Assembly (NCBI RefSeq): GCF_003466125.1
Contig: NZ_QSOC01000008.1
Span: forward strand, 15,088 to 79,087
Reading direction: 5' to 3'
From: Collinsella sp. TM10-22
Lineage (GTDB): Bacteria > Actinomycetota > Coriobacteriia > Coriobacteriales > Coriobacteriaceae
DNA length: 64,000 nucleotides
Each line of letters begins with the position of its first letter. The stretch's first letter is position 1. Below, in pieces: positions 49,582-63,716 of the stretch. The notes below the pieces were generated by a model, which saw only the letters and a program-made list of their open reading frames with translations, was not told the DNA's origin and ran no database searches. The position numbers and the translations under genes were made by a program.

Positions 49582-50403
49582 TTACATGCTCTTGCGCAGG
49601 TCGCACACGCCGGCTGCCGCCATCTCGCGCAGCAGCGTCTCGCGATCGCGCGTCACAATCAGGTCCAGCGGGAAATGAATCTCGTCGAGCATCTTGCGCG
49701 CCTGCTCGAGCTTGCCAATCGCCATACCAATGTGCGCGTCGGTCGAGATGCCAATCCCCACGCCCAGCTCGGCGCAGCGCTCGGCAATCTTGCGGCACAC
49801 ACCCCAATGCTCGGCATCGGTACCATGTTCAAGACTATGGTTGTTAATCTCGATAATCTTGTGCTTGGCCTTGGCCGCCAACAGCACCTCATCGATATCA
49901 AAGGGAACACCGGCGCGACCCGTGTGGCCCAGCATGAACACCTTGGGGTGCTCCAGGGCATTGATATACATCTCGGTCGTCTGGGCCAGCGTCGCGCCTT
50001 CAGCAATCTGTGAATTATGCACGCTTGCCACCAAATAATCCAAATTGCGCGTAACCAAATCGAACAGCGAATGCTGGCGGCTGAACGGATCGCCGGCAAT
50101 ATCGAGCGTGACAGGAGTGTCCTCGCCAAACAGGCTTCCGTCCAACGAAACGATATCGGCCTCGGCACCGCGCAACACCAGCACGCCACTCCAAATGCGA
50201 GGCCAGACATCCTGGTTGATAAAGAACTGGTAGCTACACAGGTCATTGGGGCAAGGCGAAACCATAGAGCTCAGATGGTCGGCAGATCCGAGCACCTGCA
50301 GGCCACGCTCTGCCGCCCAGTACACATTCTCCTCAATGGTCGAATATGCATGCGCAGAGAACATCGTATGAGTATGGATATCACAAGAAAGCAGGTAGGG
50401 CAT
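49582..50403 (-). CDS. PHP-domain phosphatase (YcdX/histidinol-phosphatase-like)
   Basis: 273 residues with AAGGAG before the ATG. The PHP metal motifs are clear: CDIHTHTMFSAHAYSTIEEN, GSADHLSSM, LRGAEADI, ASVHNSQIAEG, MLGHTGRAG, IIEINNHS and GISTDAHIGMAIG. These supply the His, Asp and Glu ligands of a trinuclear site. It resembles YcdX-type phosphatases more than HisK, and it lies outside any his operon, so the substrate is open. Confidence 0.87.
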   Translation of the reverse strand: MPYLLSCDIHTHTMFSAHAYSTIEENVYWAAERGLQVLGSADHLSSMVSPCPNDLCSYQFFINQDVWPRIWSGVLVLRGAEADIVSLDGSLFGEDTPVTLDIAGDPFSRQHSLFDLVTRNLDYLVASVHNSQIAEGATLAQTTEMYINALEHPKVFMLGHTGRAGVPFDIDEVLLAAKAKHKIIEINNHSLEHGTDAEHWGVCRKIAERCAELGVGIGISTDAHIGMAIGKLEQARKMLDEIHFPLDLIVTRDRETLLREMAAAGVCDLRKSM

Positions 50404-50503
50404 CGGATCTCCTTATCCGGCATGGCCGTCGCGTATATTCATTGTACGCATAGCCTTCGATAGTCGTAAAACTGCTTCATCCCAATCACACAACGGCATA
50501 GAC

Positions 50504-50534
50504 AACGGGGTCTGGCTTAAAACCAAACCCCGTT
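50504..50534 (-). terminator. Terminator of the aminotransferase gene
   Basis: AACGGGG faces CCCCGTT with further imperfect pairing inside (TCTGG/CCAAA), 35 bp past the stop. Confidence 0.55.
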
Positions 50535-50568
50535 TCACGTAAAACATTGTAAGCAGAGCGCTTTACTT

Positions 50569-51753
50569 TCAAAGATATTCGTCGGCCAGTTGCTTCCAGG
50601 CAGGCAACGAATTGACGATGGTCTCGTAGCTCACGCAGTAGCCCAAGCGGAACCAGCCCGGCATGCCAAAGCTGTCCGAGGGAACCGCAAGCAGCTCATA
50701 CTTCTTCGCGCGCTCACAAAAAGCGTTCGCATCGGGCTCCAGCGCCTTCACCCATAGGTAGAACGCGCCATTCGGCTCAACATAGGTGTAGCCGTACTCC
50801 GCCAGTGCATCGGTAAGCGCGGTGCGGTTGCGCGCATAGGCCTCGACATCGCTCGGTTCATCAATGCAGTCGATAATCACGCGCTGGAAGAGCGCCGGAG
50901 CGCACACGAAGCCCAGCGTACGGGCGGCACCGGCAACGGTGGGCATTAGACGAGCTGCCTGAGGATTCGTATTGGGAACCAGGATCCACCCCACGCGCTC
51001 GCCCGGCAGCGACAGCGACTTGGAGTACGAATAGCACACGACGGTGTGCTCGTAAATCGAGGGTACCCAAGGCACCTCGGCGCCGTATACAATCTCGCGA
51101 TACGGTTCGTCCGAGATCAGCATGATCGGATTCTCGGGATCGCGCTTGGCGTTGACCTCGCACAAAACTTTAGCCAGGCGCGTCAAGGTATCGCGCGTAT
51201 ACACAGCGCCGGTCGGGTTGTTGGGTGAGTCGATAATGACGGCAGCCGTCTTATCGGTAATCGCCTTGAGCACGTTATCCACGCTCAGCTGGAACGTATC
51301 TTCATCGGCGAGCGCCTCGACACACGTACAGCCGGCCTTCTCAATCCACACGCGATACTCCGGAAAGTACGGAGCGATAACGATGACCTCGTCGCCCGGA
51401 TTGGTAATCGCGTTGAGCGTACAGGTGAGCGAAGCCGCCGCACCCACCGTCATAAAGACATCCTTGCCCTCATAGCTCGTGCCAAAGCGGCGGTTGAGCG
51501 ATTCGGCCACGGCGGTACGGCACTGCGGCAGACCCGGTGCAGGCGTGTATCCATGCAGCTGGTCGCTCGGCAGCTCCAAGGCCTTCTTAATGGACTCAGC
51601 CACGGCGGCAGGTGCCGGAACGCTCGGGTTACCCAGTGAGAAATCGAACACGTTTTCCGCGCCGATCTGTGCCTTGCGCTCAAGGCCGTAGCTAAAGATC
51701 TCGCGGATGATGGAGCTCTCCGCACCGCGCGCATACATAGTATCGTTGATCAT
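50569..51753 (-). CDS. Class I/II pyridoxal-phosphate aminotransferase
   Basis: 394 residues from the ATG at 51753 (AAGGGGA site); the frame to 51852 runs into a repeat. Fold type I aminotransferase: FDFSLGNPSVPAP, the PLP-contact VGAAASLT and DSPNNPTGAVYT, Lys in CYSYSKSLSLPGERVGW, and the C-terminal Arg in MPGWFRLGYC. It is aspartate-aminotransferase-like; the amino donor is not determinable. The gene lies between an inverted repeat upstream and its terminator. Confidence 0.88.
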   Translation of the reverse strand: MINDTMYARGAESSIIREIFSYGLERKAQIGAENVFDFSLGNPSVPAPAAVAESIKKALELPSDQLHGYTPAPGLPQCRTAVAESLNRRFGTSYEGKDVFMTVGAAASLTCTLNAITNPGDEVIVIAPYFPEYRVWIEKAGCTCVEALADEDTFQLSVDNVLKAITDKTAAVIIDSPNNPTGAVYTRDTLTRLAKVLCEVNAKRDPENPIMLISDEPYREIVYGAEVPWVPSIYEHTVVCYSYSKSLSLPGERVGWILVPNTNPQAARLMPTVAGAARTLGFVCAPALFQRVIIDCIDEPSDVEAYARNRTALTDALAEYGYTYVEPNGAFYLWVKALEPDANAFCERAKKYELLAVPSDSFGMPGWFRLGYCVSYETIVNSLPAWKQLADEYL

Positions 51754-51813
51754 CTGTTCCCCTTTCGCATAGGCGCTATTGTACGCTTTAGCCGAGCAAA
51801 GTGCCGCAGCAAT

Positions 51814-51873
51814 GTTGATTGGGGACAGACTTAAATGCGTGAAAACGCTCATTTAAGTCTGTCCCCAATCAAC
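51814..51873. repeat. 24-bp perfect inverted repeat with GGGGACAG arms
   Basis: Arms 51814-51837 and 51850-51873 are exact complements with a 12-base loop that itself holds CGT-GAAA-ACG. Arm core is ATTGGGGACAGACTTAAATG. It lies upstream of the aminotransferase and downstream of ftsH, both leftward. Confidence 0.92.
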
Positions 51874-51898
51874 AGATGGCCCATATCGCTCAAAAGAA

Positions 51899-51930
51899 AA
51901 AGCCTCCATAGGTTTCCCCGCGGAGGCTTT
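51899..51930 (-). terminator. Terminator of ftsH
   Basis: AAAGCCTCC faces GGAGGCTTT, with TTTTTCTTTT following on the minus strand. Confidence 0.82.
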
Positions 51931-51941
51931 TGTGACAAAGA

Positions 51942-54089
51942 TTACTCGTCGACGTCAGTATTGCCGTCGGCCTTCTTTGCGTCAGCAGTCTCGACATCGT
52001 CAGCATCCTCAGATGCGACGTCGGCATCCTCCTGCATGGCCGCCTGCGCAAACGCCGCGGCATCAGCCGCCAGCTCCTCCTCGCTCATACGAGGCGCGCG
52101 CTTCTTGGTCGGCATGCCGGCCGCCTTGGCATTGCGCTCTTCCTTGGCCGCCAGGATATCGCCCTCGCGCTCAAGGTAGGCATCCCACTCGTTGTCGAGC
52201 AGGGCGTTCACGGCGTCACCTTCGACGGTCTCGCGCTCGAGCAGCACGTTCGCCATCAGATCGAGCTGATCGCGACGGGCATCCAAAATCTCGACCGCAC
52301 GGCGATGGGCTTCGCGCATGATGCGCTGAACCTCGATATCGATGCGACGCGCCGTCTCCTCGGAGTAATCCTGGTGATCAGCGTAATCGCGACCAAGGAA
52401 CACCTGATGCTGCGCCTCGCCAAACACTTGCGTGCCCAGCTCCTCGCTCATGCCCAGGCGCGTGACCATCTCGCGCGCCATCTTGGTCGCGCGCTCCAGA
52501 TCGTTGCTCGCGCCCGACGTGATGTCGTCGCACATGAGCTCCTCGGCAACGCGGCCGCCCAAGAACACGGCGAGCTCGTCGAGCATCTCGTTCTTGGTTT
52601 TGAGGAAGTGGTCCTCCTGCGGAAGCTGCAGCGTGTAGCCCAGAGCCTGACCGCGGCTGACGATCGAGATCTTGTGGACCGGATCGGAGTGCTCCAGGAT
52701 GTGGCCCACCAGGGCATGACCGCTCTCGTGGTAGGCAATCGTGGTGCGCTCGGCTTCGGTCATCACGCGACCCTTGCGCTGCGGTCCGGCAATCACGCGC
52801 TCCATCGATTCCTCGACCTCGTCCATCGAGATCACGGAACGATGACGGCGGGCAGCCAACAGTGCAGACTCATTGAGCAAGTTCGCCAGGTCGGCGCCGG
52901 TAAAGCCAACGGTCATCTGGGCGAGCTTCTCAAACTTAACGTCCTCGTCCATCGGCTTGTTCTCGGCATGCACGCGCAAGATCTGCTCGCGGCCCTTCAC
53001 GTCCGGACGGTCGACCGTAACCTGGCGGTCAAAACGGCCGGGACGCAGCAGCGCCGGATCCAGAATGTCGGGGCGGTTGGTGGCGGCGATCAGGATGACC
53101 GACTCGCTCTCCTCAAAACCGTCCATCTCGACCAGCAGCTGGTTGAGCGTCTGCTCGCGCTCGTCGTGACCGCCGCCCAAGCCGGCTCCGCGCTGACGTC
53201 CCACGGCATCGATCTCATCGATGAAGATGATCGACGGGGCCTGGGACTTGGCCTCCTTAAAGAGGTCGCGCACGCGGCTGGCGCCGACGCCCACGAACAT
53301 CTCGACAAAGTCGGAACCCGAGATGCTAAAGAACGGCACGCCCGCCTCGCCGGCAACGGCCTTGGCCAGCAGGGTCTTACCAGTACCCGGAGGGCCAACC
53401 AGCAACACGCCGCGCGGAATCTTGGCGCCCAGCTTTCGATAGCGATCCGGATCGCTCAAAAAGTCGCGAATCTCCTCGAGCTCCTCGACCGCCTCGTCCA
53501 CACCGGCAACATCCTCAAACTTGACCTTGGGGCGCGTTGCCTCGTTGGTCTTGGCGTTGGTCTTGCCAAACTGCATGTTCCTGTTGTTGGCGCCCATCAT
53601 CTGGCGCATAAAGTAGAACATGATGGCGATCAGGGCGATCGTCGGCAGCGCGCTCATCGCCAGGTCGCCCCAAAAATCGGGGTCATTGGTGTTGACGATG
53701 TACTTGGTATCGGGGTGCTCCGCCATAAGCTCGGCAAGAGAATCGGAGCCGACATAGGTCGAGGAGAAGCTCTTGAGCTCGCTCGTGTCGCCCTTGTCCT
53801 TTTTTGTCTTCCAGTAATGACCCGCCACGCTTCCGTCTTGAACCGTATAGGTCAAATCTTCGACGCGATCCTGCTTAATGGCGTTGACCATCTCGCTCGT
53901 CGCGAGCTTTACGGTATTGCTGGAATTGGCAAAGCCGGAGCCCATGTTAAAGAAGGCGTAGCCCAGAAGCGCGCAAGCCAAAATAAAATACAGCCAGCCC
54001 GTACGCGTGGGCTTCTTGCCTCCGGGCATCCCCGGGATCTTAGGCTCCCGGGGAGTCTGGGAATTGTTATCGTTACGGTCGTCGGGCAT
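51942..54089 (-). CDS. ftsH: ATP-dependent zinc metalloprotease FtsH
   Basis: 715 residues. Two membrane helices (about 32-52 and 137-160) flank an extracytoplasmic loop. The AAA domain has Walker A GPPGTGKT (about 231), Walker [16 protein letters not shown] and the second region of homology. The protease site is HESGH (about 451; HEAGH in most species). The tail is acidic and variable. It degrades misfolded membrane and regulatory proteins. Third gene of tilS-hpt-ftsH, 1 bp after hpt, the classic Gram-positive order. Confidence 0.97.
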   Translation of the reverse strand: MPDDRNDNNSQTPREPKIPGMPGGKKPTRTGWLYFILACALLGYAFFNMGSGFANSSNTVKLATSEMVNAIKQDRVEDLTYTVQDGSVAGHYWKTKKDKGDTSELKSFSSTYVGSDSLAELMAEHPDTKYIVNTNDPDFWGDLAMSALPTIALIAIMFYFMRQMMGANNRNMQFGKTNAKTNEATRPKVKFEDVAGVDEAVEELEEIRDFLSDPDRYRKLGAKIPRGVLLVGPPGTGKTLLAKAVAGEAGVPFFSISGSDFVEMFVGVGASRVRDLFKEAKSQAPSIIFIDEIDAVGRQRGAGLGGGHDEREQTLNQLLVEMDGFEESESVILIAATNRPDILDPALLRPGRFDRQVTVDRPDVKGREQILRVHAENKPMDEDVKFEKLAQMTVGFTGADLANLLNESALLAARRHRSVISMDEVEESMERVIAGPQRKGRVMTEAERTTIAYHESGHALVGHILEHSDPVHKISIVSRGQALGYTLQLPQEDHFLKTKNEMLDELAVFLGGRVAEELMCDDITSGASNDLERATKMAREMVTRLGMSEELGTQVFGEAQHQVFLGRDYADHQDYSEETARRIDIEVQRIMREAHRRAVEILDARRDQLDLMANVLLERETVEGDAVNALLDNEWDAYLEREGDILAAKEERNAKAAGMPTKKRAPRMSEEELAADAAAFAQAAMQEDADVASEDADDVETADAKKADGNTDVDE

Positions 54090-54090
54090 C

Positions 54091-54639
54091 TTACGAATAA
54101 ACCTCCGGTTTCAAAATGCCCAGATACGGAAGGTTACGATAGCGCTCGGCATAGTCGAGGCCGTAGCCCACCACAAAGGCATCGGGGCAATGGGTTCCAA
54201 CATACTTGGGCGTGACGGCCGAGGCACGGTCCTCAACGTCCTTCCACAGGAAGGCGGCGACCTCCAGAGAAGCGGGCTTGCGGCTCTCGAGGTTCTTCAT
54301 CAGATACTTGAGCGTCAGGCCCGAGTCCAGAATGTCCTCGACGATCAGCACGTCGCGGCCACGGATGTCGATATCCAGGTCCTTGATGATACGCACGATG
54401 CCGGAGGACTTCACGCCGTCGCCGTAGCTCGAAACAGCCATGAAATCGATGTTGGTCGGCAGCTCGATCTTGCGCATCAGGTCGCCCATAAAGACCACGG
54501 CGCCGCGTAGGACCGCGATCAGCACCAGATCCTTACCCACGTAGTCGCGAGTAATCTGCTCGCCTAGGCGAGAAACGATACCGTCGATATCCTCCTGCGT
54601 AAACAGAACCTTCTCGATATCCGGATGTTGAGAAGCCAT
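54091..54639 (-). CDS. hpt: Hypoxanthine phosphoribosyltransferase
   Basis: 182 residues. The PRPP-binding loop is VLIVEDILDSGLTLKYL, with VLRGAVVFMGDLMRKI and DFMAVSSYGDGVKSSG before it. C-terminal DAFVVGYGLDYAERYRNLPYLGIL is typical of Hpt. It salvages hypoxanthine or guanine. 148 bp separate it from tilS; that gap contains a GCGCACGGG/CCCGTGCGC hairpin around 54704-54738, perhaps an internal regulatory element. Confidence 0.95.
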   Translation of the reverse strand: MASQHPDIEKVLFTQEDIDGIVSRLGEQITRDYVGKDLVLIAVLRGAVVFMGDLMRKIELPTNIDFMAVSSYGDGVKSSGIVRIIKDLDIDIRGRDVLIVEDILDSGLTLKYLMKNLESRKPASLEVAAFLWKDVEDRASAVTPKYVGTHCPDAFVVGYGLDYAERYRNLPYLGILKPEVYS

Positions 54640-54786
54640 GACAACCCTTTCTTGTGCTTATCGCCCACACACCGCCGTATGGACGCGAACTACACATTCT
54701 AGCAGCGCACGGGGTATATTTACCAGCCCGTGCGCCATCAGCGCGGGAATACCGTCAACGTCGCACAGAATAGTAGGCGCAAGGCG

Positions 54787-56328
54787 CTATTCCGCATCGA
54801 CTACGCGGAGCAGATATGCCACGCGCGTTGCGGCCGTGCATTTAAAACGCTCGTCGGCCCGAACGCCCGCAACCCACACCACGGCTCCCCCCGGAGCCGT
54901 TCTTACCACGGGCACGCCAGAGCGTTCGGAAACGGGAATGCGCGCCTCGTTGAGCAGGTCGGACACTTTCTTGCTTCGACCACTCATTCCCAGCGGGCAC
55001 ATCACATCCCCCGGCACAGGGTTATCCACCCACAAGCGCGCCGATCGAGCCTCAGCGGGAATCTCTCCGCACGAGCCAGCGAGCATCCGATCGCTATCGC
55101 GGTCGGCAAAGCCCAAGGCCGCCGCATCCACGATAGCGGCCACCTCTCCGGCAGCCACAAGCTCGCGGGCTCGATGCACGACATCGTATCCCGGCTCAAC
55201 GGCCATCGGCTCGGCCACCAGCATACGCCCCGCCCCCAAGGACAGGCGCCCGGGAACGGAGATCCAGTCGGCAACTAAGCCCTCGCGCGCCACCGGGGCC
55301 TTGAGTGCCAGCATTCCAAACTCCACGCGCGCATCAATTCCCGCCGGGAGTGTGACCGAGCCCGCACCCTCGGCAACACAGGCGAGCACGCGCTCCACAT
55401 GCCGCATCTCCGGCCGAGCATCGGGGTCGATGCGCTTAATTGCCAGTCGCACCATGCGCCGAGCAATCACCACCTCGGCCGCGGCAAGGCGGCGCGCGTC
55501 GAGGACCAGCGCACCCGCCACTTCCTTGCGCAGGCAGCTTCGAAACGCCTGAGCCGAAAGCTGAGACAAAAACGCATCCTCGTCGCCCAGGATCTCGCAA
55601 GCGGCACCAATCGTCTTGCAGACGTTCGCGTTGCGCTGTGCCACCACCGGCATCACCCGGTGGCGCACATAGTTGCGCAGGTACGAAACGTCCTCGTTGC
55701 TCTCATCCTCCCGCCACGGCTGGCCATGCACCTGCAGATAGTTCACGAGCTCATCATGCGTGAGGTCGAGCAAGGGGCGTACCACGATGTTCCGACGGCG
55801 TGGAATGCTCGATAGACCAGCGGGCCCCGACCCCTTAATCGCATTCATCAAAAACGTTTCCGCGCGGTCCGATGAGGTGTGCGCCGTACAGATGCGGGCC
55901 GCCGTCCGCGGTGCGCCCGTCTGGGCGCAGAGCTCACGAACGTATCTCCGTGCCGCGGCATAGCGTACCTCGCGGGCAGCCGCCTCGATATTGCCCGATT
56001 CATCATCAAAATAGGCATGCTCAACACACAGCGGCAAGCCATATTGCGCGCAGAGCTCGCGCACAAAGGCCTCGTCGCCATCGGACGCCTCACCACGCAG
56101 GTGATGATTTACATGCAGTACGTGCAGACGCTCGCGCGCAATGGAAGCGACGCCGCGCCCGTCCATGATATCCAACTTTGATGTGCATGCCATAAGAAGC
56201 AAGGCCGTCGAGTCCGCACCACCTGATACCATGAGCACCACAGGAGCAGCCGTCTGCCGCGTCGCCAGGACGTAATCATCCGCCCTCGACGCAGCATGAT
56301 GTCCATAGTGCTGAGATACCGTTGGCAT
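54787..56328 (-). CDS. tilS: tRNA(Ile)-lysidine synthase
   Basis: 513 residues with a GAGGAGG site. The PP-loop SGGADST (35-41), HVNHHLRG, CTAHTSSDRAETFLMNAIKGSGPAGLSSIPRRR and NYVRHRVMPV are TilS hallmarks. C-terminal domains for tRNA recognition follow. It modifies C34 of tRNA-Ile(CAU) to lysidine so that AUA is read. Start is 48 bp from the divergent MBL gene. Confidence 0.93.
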   Translation of the reverse strand: MPTVSQHYGHHAASRADDYVLATRQTAAPVVLMVSGGADSTALLLMACTSKLDIMDGRGVASIARERLHVLHVNHHLRGEASDGDEAFVRELCAQYGLPLCVEHAYFDDESGNIEAAAREVRYAAARRYVRELCAQTGAPRTAARICTAHTSSDRAETFLMNAIKGSGPAGLSSIPRRRNIVVRPLLDLTHDELVNYLQVHGQPWREDESNEDVSYLRNYVRHRVMPVVAQRNANVCKTIGAACEILGDEDAFLSQLSAQAFRSCLRKEVAGALVLDARRLAAAEVVIARRMVRLAIKRIDPDARPEMRHVERVLACVAEGAGSVTLPAGIDARVEFGMLALKAPVAREGLVADWISVPGRLSLGAGRMLVAEPMAVEPGYDVVHRARELVAAGEVAAIVDAAALGFADRDSDRMLAGSCGEIPAEARSARLWVDNPVPGDVMCPLGMSGRSKKVSDLLNEARIPVSERSGVPVVRTAPGGAVVWVAGVRADERFKCTAATRVAYLLRVVDAE

Positions 56329-56376
56329 TCGCTTCCTCCTCTATTCGTCCGCACCCATTGTATCCTTTGGAATCTT

Positions 56377-57186
56377 ATGTCTCGCCTGCACCTTCATATC
56401 CTCGGCAGCGGCTCAAAAGGCAACTGCGCGCTCATCGAGGGGCCGCAAGGTCTCATCATGATCGATGATGGCCTGTCCCGCCGCGAGACACTTAAACGCA
56501 TGGCGGAGCTCGGCCTCTCGGCAGACGACGTTGCCGCGCTTGTAATCACCCATGAGCACACCGACCACATCAAAGGGCTCGATGTATGGTGCAAGCACTG
56601 GCATGGTCCCCTCTTTGCCAGCAGGGGCACGCTTTCGTGCAAAGAAACCCTCGCACATCTACCCGTAGAGGAATTTGACCCCGGCGACACGCTTTCCATT
56701 GCCGGCATCCGCGTACGAACCTACCCAACATCGCATGATGTCATCAATCCTGTCGGTTATCGATTCGACACTTTCGATGACTCCATTGGCTTTGCCACCG
56801 ACACCGGAGAGCTAACCAAACAAGCTATAGACACCCTCGAAGACTGCCGAGTTCTTGCACTCGAGAGCAACCACGATGTGGCCATGCTGCGCCAAGGAGA
56901 TTACCCCCGCTTCCTCCAAGAGCGAATTTTATCTGCAAAAGGCCATCTCTCTAACGACCAAGCCGCCGACGCAGCGCGTGGGCTCGTCACCGATCGCACC
57001 GAACAGCTCATTGCGATGCATATCAGCCAAGATAACAATCGCCCGAGCCTTACCGTCAAAAGCTATGCCAAAGCTCTAGCCGCAACCCTGGATAACGAGG
57101 TCGGCAGTTCCGCCACCCTTCTCCAAGGATCGCGAAAACTCTCGATACGCCCCACAAGCCAGCATCGACCAGCAACCATTCAATAG
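56377..57186 (+). CDS. MBL-fold metallohydrolase, YycJ/WalJ-like
   Basis: 269 residues from the ATG at 56377. The metallo-beta-lactamase ligands are in THEHTDHIKGL, TSHDVINPVGY, FATDTGELTK and the late MHISQDNNRPS. The start LHILGSGSKGNCALIEG is YycJ/VicX-like. These proteins are linked to cell-wall or DNA-repair coordination in Firmicutes; no WalKR genes are near, so the role is open. Divergent from tilS with little room for a separate promoter. Confidence 0.87.
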   Translation: MSRLHLHILGSGSKGNCALIEGPQGLIMIDDGLSRRETLKRMAELGLSADDVAALVITHEHTDHIKGLDVWCKHWHGPLFASRGTLSCKETLAHLPVEEFDPGDTLSIAGIRVRTYPTSHDVINPVGYRFDTFDDSIGFATDTGELTKQAIDTLEDCRVLALESNHDVAMLRQGDYPRFLQERILSAKGHLSNDQAADAARGLVTDRTEQLIAMHISQDNNRPSLTVKSYAKALAATLDNEVGSSATLLQGSRKLSIRPTSQHRPATIQ

Positions 57187-57200
57187 TCTGTCCTAGACAG

Positions 57201-57236
57201 CAAAAGGGGCTGGGAATCGCTTCCCAGCCCCTTTTG
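57201..57236 (+). terminator. Terminator of the MBL hydrolase gene
   Basis: A 16-bp perfect stem (starts CAAAAGGGGCTGGG) with tetraloop TCGC, then TTGTCTTTT. Confidence 0.85.
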
Positions 57237-57268
57237 TTGTCTTTTAATAGCGCGGAGCACCAACGAAG

Positions 57269-57700
57269 TTAGTCGATGGAGATCTTCGTAACGTTCTTCT
57301 TCTCGACGATCTTGGGAACCGTTACGGTCAGGATGCCGTCAGCATACTTAGCCGAGAGGCCCTCGCTCGAAGCGTCCTTGAGATACACGCCACGCGTCGC
57401 GCTGTACGAGCTGAACTCCTTCTGCAGGAAGTTCTTGCCCTCGTTCTCCTCGTCTTCCACAACGTTCACGCTAATGGACAGACGGCCTTCATTAAGCTCA
57501 ACATCGATGTCATCCTTAGCCACGCCGGTCAGATACGCCTTGACCTCATAACCATCGCCCTTGTCCTCGACATCAACGGGGAACGCCTTGGAAGCAATCG
57601 AGTTGTTTGCAAGGTCGGTCATATCATCAAACAGATCGAACAGCGAGCTAGCAGAAGGACGAACGCCAAAAACCGAACGATAAGGAACCATGCTTGCCAT
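57269..57700 (-). CDS. Hsp20/alpha-crystallin small heat-shock protein
   Basis: 143 residues from the ATG at 57700, with AAGGAG. The alpha-crystallin domain spans about 38-130: DGYEVKAYLTGVAKDDIDVELNEGRLSISVNV, then SATRGVYL and the closing ADGILTVTVPK, with the IVEKK C-terminal extension carrying an I-x-I/V-like anchor. It holds unfolded proteins in an ATP-independent way. Single gene; two tandem repeats lie in its upstream region. Confidence 0.93.
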   Translation of the reverse strand: MASMVPYRSVFGVRPSASSLFDLFDDMTDLANNSIASKAFPVDVEDKGDGYEVKAYLTGVAKDDIDVELNEGRLSISVNVVEDEENEGKNFLQKEFSSYSATRGVYLKDASSEGLSAKYADGILTVTVPKIVEKKNVTKISID

Positions 57701-57758
57701 GTTTACCACTCCTTTTAAGGATTGCCGAGCCATCTTCTAGGTGACTGGGACTTCTTTT

Positions 57759-57795
57759 GACGCTCTTATATATGCCCAGACGCTTCTTATATATA
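57759..57795 (-). promoter_or_regulatory. Tandem 20-bp repeats upstream of hsp20
   Basis: GACGCTCTTATATATG (57759-57774) and GACGCTTCTTATATATA (57779-57795) repeat in the same orientation 60-95 bp before the hsp20 ATG. On the minus strand each reads TATATAAG-GCGTC, a combined -10-like and operator-like unit. No HAIR or CIRCE element is visible. Confidence 0.45.
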
Positions 57796-57975
57796 CATCG
57801 ACTATAAAGTTTTTTGAGTCTAGTAATATAAGTATATCTAAGTCTTATTGACTAAGGTTTTGTCTGATTAGCGGAATTTGAACTAAGCCTTAAATAATGT
57901 ATGCAATCTCATCAAAACTAGACGGCTGACTTACAATGGGCGCATAAACGATATTGATGGCGAACTAAGGGCATC

Positions 57976-58443
57976 ATGGACGATCAAAAACAGTACAACA
58001 CGCTTATGCCGGAGCAGGACGAAGTTTCCAGCCCGCAACCGATTCGATTCCATCGCCCCCACATCTCGCAAGAGCCCATTAATGATCCAGAGCCCGAATA
58101 TGTGACAAGAAACCGATATCAAACACTCGAAGATGCGCAAACGGGACGCAAGCATATGGGCGTGGCCTCGGGTGACCCTGTGTATCTGAAAGACGCACCA
58201 TTATCTAACAACAGCGCAGATAGGGATGAGCCGATGAAAGCATCCGCCGCTCATCGACAAAGAGGGCCGCGACCCAAGCAAACCTTAACGCATTCGGCTC
58301 GTTATCTCGAGACGCCAAAACAAGGAAAATCAATCTTCGTTTCGTCAAGTAAACGACGCAAGCAACATCGACTGGCAATCCTGCTTTTGATCATTACAGC
58401 CATAGCAGTTGCCCTTGTTATTCGTTTTATTTTCTTTAAATAA
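57976..58443 (+). CDS. Tail-anchored membrane protein of unknown function
   Basis: 155 residues with AAGGG before the ATG. A hydrophilic, Pro/Gln/Arg-rich, probably disordered region (1-125) ends in a basic patch SSSKRRKQHR. A single helix at the C-terminus follows (about 131-152, LAILLLIITAIAVALVIRFIF). No signal peptide, so it should be C-tail anchored with the bulk in the cytoplasm. Less GC-rich than neighbours. I recognise no family. Convergent with the rRNA operon. Confidence 0.6.
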   Translation: MDDQKQYNTLMPEQDEVSSPQPIRFHRPHISQEPINDPEPEYVTRNRYQTLEDAQTGRKHMGVASGDPVYLKDAPLSNNSADRDEPMKASAAHRQRGPRPKQTLTHSARYLETPKQGKSIFVSSSKRRKQHRLAILLLIITAIAVALVIRFIFFK

Positions 58444-58512
58444 AAGCTCAATACCAAAAAGAATTAAATCGTCTGGCGTAAATGAGTCATTTATGCCCCG
58501 TAAACGCAAAAA

Positions 58513-58540
58513 AAGGGGGAGGCCGCGAGGCCTCCCCCTT
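58513..58540 (-). terminator. Terminator of the rRNA operon
   Basis: AAGGGGGAGGCC-GCGA-GGCCTCCCCCTT, a 12-bp perfect stem followed by eight T on the minus strand, 35 bp beyond 5S. Confidence 0.92.
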
Positions 58541-58574
58541 CTCCATTTCCTCTGACGGCTCGGTGCCGTCCACC

Positions 58575-58692
58575 GGTCAGCGGCGCCCTGGCCTCCCACG
58601 GGCTGGCCCCGCAGTACTCTCGGCGCGATGGGGCTTAGCTTCCGGGTTCGGAACGGGACCGGGCGTGCCCCCCATGCTCTGGCCGCTGACCG
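58575..58692 (-). rRNA. rrf: 5S ribosomal RNA
   Basis: Conserved stretch CCGTTCCGAACCCGGAAGCT followed by AAGCCCC on the minus strand. The ends pair (CCGGTCAGCGGC near 58692 with its complement at 58575). Ends are estimated from this stem. Confidence 0.93.
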
Positions 58693-58827
58693 GTGGGCGG
58701 CGCCCACCGTTACGGTGTCCTGGGTCTCATCTACGTGCCCTGGGGGCCGCATGGCGCATAGGAGGAGTCGACTCGGGGGCATCCTCGTGCCCGGACCGCG
58801 CATGAGCGCTCAGTCCCGCGGGCCGCG

Positions 58828-63716
<4,889 letters not shown>

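Noticed and set aside
52305-54215. A 636-codon plus-strand open frame opposite ftsH
   Set aside because: Antisense shadow of a clear ftsH.
56946-56954. A single TCTCTCTAA inside the MBL hydrolase gene
   Set aside because: One isolated copy within a coding region is expected by chance; it is not part of the array at 41431-41620.
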